A DNA stretch of 12,636 nucleotides from Desulfobacteraceae bacterium. Lineage in GTDB: Bacteria; Desulfobacterota; Desulfobacteria; Desulfobacterales; Desulfobacteraceae. Made by a program: the position numbers and the translations under genes. The first letter of the stretch is position 1, and each line of letters begins with the position of its first letter. The notes beneath the pieces were generated by a model. It saw only the letters and a list, made by a program, of their open reading frames with translations, made no database searches and was not told the DNA's origin. The DNA lies in the NCBI GenBank assembly GCA_003354055.1, contig PIVQ01000136.1:1-12636 (forward strand). The letters run 5' to 3'. Below, piece by piece: positions 7,868 to 12,636 of the stretch.

Positions 7868-8953
7868 ATGAGTAATCAAAAAATCGGTATAGTCACCGGC
7901 GGCGGCGATTGCCCCGGTCTGAACGCTGTAATCCGCGCCATTGTTAAAGCCGGAGATTTAAGCGGCTATCAAAGCATAGGTATCCACGGGGGTTTAGACG
8001 GATTGCTAACCCCGGTCCAGACCTCCTCTCTGCTGGTCAAGGATATGGATGGGCTGCTCATCCGCGGCGGTACCATACTGGGCACAGCCAACTCCGGCCG
8101 TTTTGCTGCAAAGGCAGGTGCAGGCGAAAAAAGGCAGGTGCCGCAGGAGACACTTGACCAGGCAAAGAAAAACTTTGACAACCTGGGACTGTCCGCTCTT
8201 GTGGTCATTGGCGGAGACGGCAGCCTGAGTACGGCCCAGCAGATGTTTGAAATGGGATTTCCCGTGGTCGGGGTTCCTAAAACCATAGACAATGATTTAG
8301 ATGCCACCCAGATGACCTTTGGTTTTGATACGGCCGTGGCCTGTGCCGTAGATGCCCTGGACCGCCTGCACAGCACAGCCGCCAGCCACAACCGGGTCAT
8401 GGTATTGGAAGTCATGGGGCGGTATGCCGGCTGGATAGCTGCCTATGCAGGTCTTGCCGGGGGCGCAGATGTGATTCTCATCCCTGAAATTAAATTTAAT
8501 TTTAACGCCATCCAAAAAAAGATTGAACAGCGGGAAGTTCAGGGTAAACATTTTACCATAGTGATTGTGGCAGAAGGCGCTGCCCTTGGCCAGGAAGTGG
8601 TCACAACCGATGACGGTGCAGGGGACAGGGAGATCCGCCTGGGCGGTATCGGCCATGAGGTGGCAGCCCGGATTGAGGCACAGACTGGAAAGGAAAGCCG
8701 GTGTGTGGTCTTAGGTCATCTCCAGCGGGGCGGTCAACCCACCCAATGGGACCGGCAATTGTGCACCCGTTTTGGCGTAAGAGCCGCCCGGATGGTGGCC
8801 AAGCAGGAATTTGGAAAGATGGTGGCCCTGCTGCCAAACGGCATGATGGGCGCGGTTCCCCTCAAAGAGGCAGTCAATAAAATCCGCTGCGTTGATCCCA
8901 AAGGGGAACTGGTCATGACCGCCCGGGCTCTGGGCATCAGTTTCGGGGACTAG
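7868..8953 (+). CDS. 6-phosphofructokinase, group III type, probably ATP-dependent
   Basis: Phosphorylates fructose 6-phosphate to the 1,6-bisphosphate. The 361-residue protein opens with IGIVTGGGDCPGLNAVIR. VVIGGDGSL (113-120) gives Gly118 at the position of E. coli Gly104, which favours ATP; pyrophosphate enzymes have Asp there. VPKTIDND (136-143) gives Lys138 where E. coli has Gly124. That Gly/Lys combination is typical of ATP-using group III enzymes such as actinobacterial ones. Asp141 is the catalytic base by homology, and MGRYAGW (183-189) is the sugar-phosphate site. It starts 4 bases after glycerate kinase, so translation is probably coupled; AGG overlaps the end of that gene. Its TAG overlaps the convergent stress-protein stop. 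Confidence 0.93.
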   Translation: MSNQKIGIVTGGGDCPGLNAVIRAIVKAGDLSGYQSIGIHGGLDGLLTPVQTSSLLVKDMDGLLIRGGTILGTANSGRFAAKAGAGEKRQVPQETLDQAKKNFDNLGLSALVVIGGDGSLSTAQQMFEMGFPVVGVPKTIDNDLDATQMTFGFDTAVACAVDALDRLHSTAASHNRVMVLEVMGRYAGWIAAYAGLAGGADVILIPEIKFNFNAIQKKIEQREVQGKHFTIVIVAEGAALGQEVVTTDDGAGDREIRLGGIGHEVAARIEAQTGKESRCVVLGHLQRGGQPTQWDRQLCTRFGVRAARMVAKQEFGKMVALLPNGMMGAVPLKEAVNKIRCVDPKGELVMTARALGISFGD

Positions 8954-9882
8954 TTAACTACCCACAGGGCACCTTCAGACACCCTGTTGATAATCTGCCT
9001 GGATACGGACCCCATGAAAAACGCCCTGTCAATACCTGTTCTGCCGATCACCAGGGTATCAAATCCCTGTTTTTGAGCATATTCAACCACAGCCTTACCC
9101 AGGCGCCTGCCCCCTTTAACGGTTTCAAAACGAATCTGATCTTTTGACAGTCCCATTCGCATAAGCTTTTTCATGGCCAGGGGATAAAACACATCAATAC
9201 AGGCCCGGTCACCCTTTTCCACGATTTCAATAAATTCGGGATCAGCGAATTCATCCAGATCAATCTCACAATAGGTCTGGGCAGTATTGGTCACATGAAG
9301 CAGGGTCAGACTGACATCGGGATTCCTGGAAACCATAAAACCCAGGTGGTCCACTGCCCGCATGGCAGACTCAGACCCATCCACAGCAACAAGAATTTTT
9401 TTTGATACTGGATTTCCGTCCACCATCCACACGGGTAGAATCTGAGAGCGTTCAATAACGGCTGAGGAGACACTGGAACCGAACATCTTCTGAATACCTG
9501 ATATCCGCCGCCGACCGATTAGAATGGCGTCAAACAATTTTTCCTGGGCATATTCAATGATATCCTGGGCAAGCCCCAGCTGCCGGACCTGAGTTTTGAT
9601 CTCAATACGACTCTCATCCAGACCCAGAGAGATCATTTCAGCCTTGTACTTTTCAAGAAGGGCCGTGGCAGCTGTTTCATTCTTTGCTTTCATTTTATTC
9701 AACTGGGCCCGGACATAGAGATCCTTTTTAGCCTCATCCTGAAGGTAAAGTGAAATCATGGGCTGAACATGAAAGAGGACAAAATGAAGCTTATTTATAA
9801 AAGAGGCGGCATGGGCCGCATATCTGACAGCGCGTAAGGACCTTCGGCAATCCGCCACAGGTATAAGAATCTGTTTTTCCAT
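8950..9882 (-). CDS. Tandem universal stress protein (two UspA domains)
   Basis: A 310-residue cytoplasmic protein with two UspA folds. The first starts at KQILIPVADCRRSLRAVRYA (3-22) and the second at KKILVAVDGSESAMRAVDHL (161-180), each with the conserved Asp. The nucleotide-loop motif G-x2-G-x9-G-S/T is altered in both halves: GRRR...FGSS (123-137), with Arg for the second Gly, and GRTGIDRAFFMGS (280-292), where the middle gap is 7 instead of 9. ATP binding is therefore uncertain. I chose the ATG at 9880-9882 because GGAG lies 7-8 bases upstream and the protein then begins directly with the domain. A longer version from 9927 adds 15 residues without family similarity. Such proteins usually respond to starvation or respiratory stress. 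Confidence 0.92.
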   Translation of the reverse strand: MEKQILIPVADCRRSLRAVRYAAHAASFINKLHFVLFHVQPMISLYLQDEAKKDLYVRAQLNKMKAKNETAATALLEKYKAEMISLGLDESRIEIKTQVRQLGLAQDIIEYAQEKLFDAILIGRRRISGIQKMFGSSVSSAVIERSQILPVWMVDGNPVSKKILVAVDGSESAMRAVDHLGFMVSRNPDVSLTLLHVTNTAQTYCEIDLDEFADPEFIEIVEKGDRACIDVFYPLAMKKLMRMGLSKDQIRFETVKGGRRLGKAVVEYAQKQGFDTLVIGRTGIDRAFFMGSVSRQIINRVSEGALWVVN

Positions 9883-10048
9883 TAATGAACTCCAGATAGG
9901 GTTTGATGTATAAATCGTAATTTTCATTCAGACACTAAATATGTTTACGTGGTTGATGTGAAAATGTCTAATGAAAAACTAAGGTCAGAGAACAACTTTG
10001 TTCAGTTGCACATACAACAGTCCACTATCCTCAAGGTTTTATACCGTC

Positions 10049-10077
10049 TTGACAGGGATATTGAAATCTCCCATAAT
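10049..10077 (+). promoter_or_regulatory. Near-consensus sigma70 promoter of the DUF900 lipoprotein gene
   Basis: TTGACA (10049-10054) is a perfect -35 box. It is followed by a 17-base spacer and CATAAT (10072-10077), which matches the -10 consensus at five of six bases. Transcription should start near 10084, leaving a leader of about 34 bases before the ATG at 10118. This is the best promoter in the window and argues against the small open frame at 9949-10236 being a gene. Confidence 0.75.
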
Positions 10078-10117
10078 GGACATCTATTTCATTTAAACAG
10101 GCAAAAAAAGACACGCC

Positions 10118-11431
10118 ATGAAACACAGAACCGATTTAGCATCGTATTGTCTGATAATCTTACTCTTGGTAACAGCCTCTTGCGCTTCCAACGGCGAGTA
10201 CACATTGAACCTGATGCCACCCCCAAAAGTATATGACGACGACACCCTGCATCCGTTTTCCGACACCAGTCCCATTCCTCCGGACAATACCATCATCATT
10301 CCATATGCCACAGACCGTATGCCGGTCCAAACCGGTGACAGGGAAAGATTTTACAGGAATCAGAGAACCCATTTGCTTCGTCTGGGCATGGGGAGGATAC
10401 AACTTGGCAAAGGGCAGATGACCTGGGATGAACTGAAAACCGTTTCTCTGCTAAAAAACAGAACCGAGGATTTCCCCCTGCAGGTCAGGGAAATCAAGGA
10501 ATTCGGTCTTTTATCCGAATCCATATCCCCCTTGACACCTCCCGAAACCCTGGCATTGAAAGATCCTCTTCCCGGCCAAAGGTTTGCAGACATTATCGAC
10601 CAGGGGCTTTCCAGAACCGCCAATAAAGATATCTATATCTATGTTCACGGATTCAAGGTCAACTTTGAGAACCCCTTGCTTGTAGCCAGTGAGCTCTGGC
10701 ATTATATGGGATACCAGGGAGTGTTCATCCCCTATGCCTGGCCCTCGACCACCAGCATCTGGGCCTATGCAAAAGATGCGGAGACCACAGCGGTGTCTGC
10801 CAGAACCTTTCGCATCTTCCTTGATTATTTAGCCAGTCACACCCAGGTCAAAAAAATTCATATTGTCGGCTATAGTGCCGGCACCCGCCTGGTGGTTAAT
10901 ACCCTTCGCGACATTGCCCTTCTCAATAAGGCCGGAGGGATACCTGAGCAACAGCTAAAGCTCGGTAATGTCATTCTGATAGGCTCGGATGTAAACCAGG
11001 ATTTCTTTGTAAATGCATTGTTTGAGGGAATTTTAAAAGTTGCTCAGGATATCAGCATTTATCAGTCCACCCGGGATCAGGCCCTGGGCGCTGCCCAATG
11101 GCTGTTTTCAGGAACCCGGCTGGGCCAGACGTTCAGTGAAGCTGAATCGGATCTCAGCCTGGTCGACCATTTAAAATCATTAAAAAGTCTTCACATCATT
11201 GATGTCAGTTCTGCAGAATCTGCCATGACCCGAAACGGCCACTATTATTTCAGGGATTCCCCCTGGGTCAGCAGCGATATCCTGACCACCCTGACCTATG
11301 GACTGCTTCCTGATCAAAGGGGTCTTATCAGAAAAAAGAATCAATTTGCCTGGTCATTCCCTGAAAATTATATTCAGAATCTGAAGACAACGCTTTCGGA
11401 GAAAAATCCCGACCTGGACAAGTGGAAATGA
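10118..11431 (+). CDS. DUF900-type alpha/beta hydrolase, predicted lipoprotein
   Basis: A 437-residue alpha/beta hydrolase. The N-terminus has a lipoprotein-type signal: basic MKHR, hydrophobic 9-19, then TAS-Cys22, followed by Ala, so outer-membrane sorting is likely. IPYATDRMPV (61-70) followed by FYRNQR is the familiar opening of these proteins. YIYVHGFKVNFE (173-184) is the oxyanion strand, and HIVGYSAGTRL (248-258) the nucleophile elbow with Ser253. LIGSDVNQDFF and NGHYYF probably supply Asp and His. The reaction is unknown. Residues 80-160 form a variable domain before the catalytic core. A strong promoter precedes it, the ribosome site is poor (AGGC), and the gene stands alone, convergent to the peroxiredoxin-like gene. 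Confidence 0.85.
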   Translation: MKHRTDLASYCLIILLLVTASCASNGEYTLNLMPPPKVYDDDTLHPFSDTSPIPPDNTIIIPYATDRMPVQTGDRERFYRNQRTHLLRLGMGRIQLGKGQMTWDELKTVSLLKNRTEDFPLQVREIKEFGLLSESISPLTPPETLALKDPLPGQRFADIIDQGLSRTANKDIYIYVHGFKVNFENPLLVASELWHYMGYQGVFIPYAWPSTTSIWAYAKDAETTAVSARTFRIFLDYLASHTQVKKIHIVGYSAGTRLVVNTLRDIALLNKAGGIPEQQLKLGNVILIGSDVNQDFFVNALFEGILKVAQDISIYQSTRDQALGAAQWLFSGTRLGQTFSEAESDLSLVDHLKSLKSLHIIDVSSAESAMTRNGHYYFRDSPWVSSDILTTLTYGLLPDQRGLIRKKNQFAWSFPENYIQNLKTTLSEKNPDLDKWK

Positions 11432-11480
11432 TCTTCAAAAAAGTAAAATTCCCGACCAACTCTGTCTAAAAGTGCTGATA

Positions 11481-11529
11481 AATGGGCTGCCGGTGGAACA
11501 ACCTACAGCCCATTGCCAACCGGCATTTT
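11481..11529. terminator. Overlapping hairpins between convergent genes (bidirectional terminator candidate)
   Basis: Stem 1 pairs AATGGGCTG (11481-11489) with CAGCCCATT (11506-11514). Stem 2 pairs TGCCGGT (11488-11494) with ACCGGCA (11519-11525), followed by TTTT on the plus strand. On the minus strand, stem 1 ends in TTTATC. The stems interlock, so they either compete or, if they share the two common bases, form a pseudoknot-like fold. The position between two convergent genes suits termination in both directions. Confidence 0.5.
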
Positions 11530-11588
11530 GCCCACTTATTATGCCTTAGGAATCGTTACAAAAGAACAAGTAATTTTGGAGCCGATCC

Positions 11589-12239
11589 TTAGTTCATAAG
11601 GCTTTTCAAAAGCGCCGGCAGTTCAGCAGGCTCAGGCCGCTGGGTGTAATCGGGATTGACCTGACTATCCGCGATTTTACCACTATAGTCAATAATGTAC
11701 CGGGCCGGCATAGCCAGCTGCCAGTCATCATTACCGTTGAAACGTCCAAGATCTATTCCGAATTTTAGATACAATGCCTTAAGATCGTCAGGAAGGCTGA
11801 AGGTCAATCCGAACTCCGAGGCTGCCCCATTGTCCCTGTCACAGAGAACCGGATAGGTCAGCTTATTTTTTTTGACCACCTGTTTTGAATATTTTTCAAG
11901 CTGGGGGGAGATGACCACAAGAGAGGCTCCAAGGGATTCTATTTCAGGTGTGACTGCCTGCAGAGCTTCCAGCTCTACGTTGCAGTACGATCACCATACC
12001 CCTCTATAAAAACTGACCACCAAAGGCCCTTTGGCCAGTAAAGCAGAACTTACCACCTCGGTTCCTGTGTGGTCCGGCAGGGAAAATTCAGGTGCCAGAT
12101 CCCCTTTTTTTAAAAAGGTTTCCATAATCGCTGAATTCCGAAGATCATCAGTTGCCCGGTGCATGACTTCCAACGCTTGCTGCGGTGCCTTGGCTTCAAA
12201 TTCCGCCTTCATTTGATTTAATGTATCCTGTAATGACAT
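11589..12239 (-). CDS. Selenocysteine-containing peroxiredoxin-like protein (in-frame TGA at residue 83)
   Basis: A 216-residue AhpC/TSA-type peroxiredoxin-like protein, expected to reduce peroxides or act as a thiol-disulfide oxidoreductase in the cytoplasm. The frame is open from the ATG at 12237-12239 (AGGAG site 7 bases upstream) to 11589, except for one TGA at 11991-11993. Before it: KGDLAPEFSLPDHTG (45-59) and VVSFYRGVW (74-82). After it: SYCNVELEALQAVTPEIESL and VVISPQLEKY. Relatives read FYRG-x-W-C-P-Y-C-N at this site, so the TGA replaces the first, catalytic Cys and gives a Sec83-x-x-Cys86 pair. A SECIS-like hairpin follows. Both halves are well conserved and nothing else is broken. 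A recent nonsense mutation or sequencing error is the alternative; the exact position makes Sec much likelier. Annotators would report two short fragments. Confidence 0.88.
11960..11978 (-). promoter_or_regulatory. Bacterial SECIS-like hairpin
   Basis: In coding sense the stem GTAGAGCT pairs with AGCTCTGC (8 pairs, one of them T-G) over the loop GGA. The stem begins 12 bases after the TGA and the loop 20 bases after it. Known bacterial SECIS elements lie within the coding sequence just after the UGA. They have a short apical loop with a G near its start, about 16-37 bases from the UGA, and this one fits. It would recruit SelB with Sec-tRNA. The fold is by eye only. Confidence 0.7.
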
Positions 12240-12324
12240 GGGATAACTCCTTTTTTTATGGATAAATACAGGTTCACAGACGTGACCTCTCATAAACTAA
12301 GCTCTATTTAACGAGATATCAAGT

Positions 12325-12349
12325 ACCTGCAATTAAGTGTAACACCTGC
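12325..12349. repeat. ACCTGC direct repeat flanking a GTGT-A-ACAC element
   Basis: ACCTGC occurs at 12325-12330 and 12344-12349, 19 bases apart, with GTGTAACAC (12337-12345) between and overlapping the second copy. It lies 85-110 bases upstream of the peroxiredoxin-like start. It could be a regulator site, but the elements are short and chance is possible. Confidence 0.25.
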
Positions 12350-12365
12350 CAAAACATATAATGCC

Positions 12366-12438
12366 GCCTGAGAATCAAACCCGGAATCGTTCCGCAGCCT
12401 CGGCTAAATGACAGAATGGGGGACCCTCCTGCTCAGGC
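12366..12438. other. Unidentified stem-closed, possibly structured RNA element
   Basis: GCCTGAG (12366-12372) and CTCAGGC (12432-12438) form a perfect 7-bp closing stem around 59 bases. Inside, CGGAA-TCG-TTCCG makes a 5-bp hairpin (about 12382-12394), and short GC-rich pairings are possible around GGGGGACCCTCC. The 73-base length with a 7-bp terminal stem resembles a tRNA, but no T-arm or anticodon arm can be drawn on either strand. It might be a structured leader, a small RNA or chance. Confidence 0.35.
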
Positions 12439-12463
12439 AGTAAGCACCTCGTAAAAACCTGTA

Positions 12464-12490
12464 TTGACAGGGATAGATTTTATATATAGG
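12464..12490 (+). promoter_or_regulatory. Candidate promoter of the YciO-like gene
   Basis: TTGACA (12464-12469) is a perfect -35 box. An AT-rich TATATATAGG tract follows, giving TATAGG (12485-12490) at a 15-base spacer, which is short. The transcript would have a leader of about 65 bases before the ATG at 12561. The first twelve bases, TTGACAGGGATA, are identical to those of the promoter at 10049. Confidence 0.45.
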
Positions 12491-12560
12491 CTGTCCTGTG
12501 GTATTGTAAGACAGTCGGCAGGGGAACCTGTAAAACGGGAAGTTAACTTAGGGGCAGATC

Positions 12561-12636
12561 ATGTTATTACGAGTCAATCCATACAATCCTCAGGTAAGGC
12601 ATATTTCAACGGCGGTTGATATCCTGAAAAAAGGCG
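12561..12636 (+). CDS. YciO/Sua5-like protein, first 25 codons (cut by window edge)
   Basis: The visible N-terminus, LLRVNPYNPQVRHISTAVDI followed by LKKG, resembles the opening of YciO-type members of the YrdC/Sua5 family (E. coli YciO has HPDNPQ-x-R-x-I-x-x-AV in the same place). Sua5/YrdC proteins make threonylcarbamoyl-AMP for tRNA t6A; the role of YciO is less certain. AGGGG (12550-12554) is a good ribosome site 6 bases before the ATG. The call rests on few residues. Confidence 0.6.
   Translation, partial: MLLRVNPYNPQVRHISTAVDILKKG

Larger units (their letters stand above)
12240..12560. other. 321-base divergent intergenic region
   Basis: No credible gene lies between the peroxiredoxin-like gene and the YciO-like gene. 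The region contains the peroxiredoxin ribosome site, the ACCTGC repeat, a 73-base stem-closed element (12366-12438) and a promoter-like pair (12464-12490) facing the YciO-like gene. I could not recognise a tRNA or known riboswitch in it. Confidence 0.6.

Noticed and set aside
8110..8141. 12-base direct repeat AAAGGCAGGTGC in the phosphofructokinase gene
   Set aside because: The two copies are 20 bases apart and in different frames within ordinary coding sequence, so chance is the simplest explanation.
9949..10236. 95-codon open frame upstream of the DUF900 gene
   Set aside because: It contains the near-consensus promoter of the next gene, overlaps that gene's start in another frame, has no ribosome site and shows no recognisable family.
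11991..12293. Separate 100-codon gene ending at TGA, with a second gene at 11589-11918
   Set aside because: Both parts are in the same frame and together make one complete peroxiredoxin-like protein; the TGA is best read as selenocysteine.
12366..12438. tRNA gene, including tRNA-Sec
   Set aside because: Length and a 7-bp terminal stem fit, but there is no GTTCGA-type T-loop next to the acceptor strand, no anticodon arm and no CCA-like end on either strand.
1..12636. CRISPR array, insertion sequence, prophage or toxin-antitoxin system
   Set aside because: No regularly spaced repeats, transposase or integrase motifs, or terminal inverted repeats were seen; the genes are ordinary chromosomal families.

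Overview
The window looks like a chromosomal stretch of a Gram-negative anaerobe with moderate GC. Desulfobacterota (Desulfobacterales-like) is my best guess. Outer-membrane proteins (a phospholipase A barrel and a second barrel with a C-terminal Phe) show an outer membrane. A ferredoxin-fused nitroreductase, a group III-type phosphofructokinase and, above all, a gene that seems to insert selenocysteine fit a selenoprotein-using sulfate reducer or relative. This assignment is an inference from gene content, since no rRNA or tRNA is present.

Layout, left to right. The 5' part of guaB (IMP dehydrogenase, minus strand, cut by the window edge) has a promoter-like region with an 11-bp direct repeat. 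Next come two divergent membrane-anchored alpha/beta hydrolases (592-1689 minus, 1837-3306 plus), the first with a striking (KWL)4 tandem repeat at its N-terminus. A ferredoxin-nitroreductase fusion follows and ends at a clear 11-bp hairpin. Then a plus-strand run holds an outer-membrane phospholipase A with an N-terminal extension, a DUF2860-like outer-membrane barrel, glycerate kinase (TTG start) and 6-phosphofructokinase. The phosphofructokinase stop codon overlaps the stop of a convergent tandem universal stress protein. A lipoprotein DUF900-type alpha/beta hydrolase follows, with a near-consensus sigma70 promoter. Convergent to it is a peroxiredoxin-like gene interrupted by one in-frame TGA. 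After a 321-bp intergenic region the window ends in the first 25 codons of a YciO/Sua5-like gene.

Most important observation: the peroxiredoxin-like gene (11589-12239, minus) would be called as two fragments by a standard annotator. The TGA lies exactly where relatives have the catalytic Cys (W-[TGA]-S-Y-C against the usual W-C-P-Y-C). The frame stays open for 133 further codons of well-conserved family sequence. An 8-bp hairpin with a GGA loop begins 12 nt after the TGA. This fits a Sec83 selenoprotein with a bacterial SECIS element rather than a pseudogene.

Functional themes: four serine-hydrolase or phospholipase-type envelope genes sit within about 11 kb (two membrane-anchored, one outer-membrane barrel, one lipoprotein), which hints at envelope lipid turnover. 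Glycerate kinase and phosphofructokinase form a small central-carbon pair. The universal stress protein, nitroreductase and Sec-peroxiredoxin suggest redox and stress functions.
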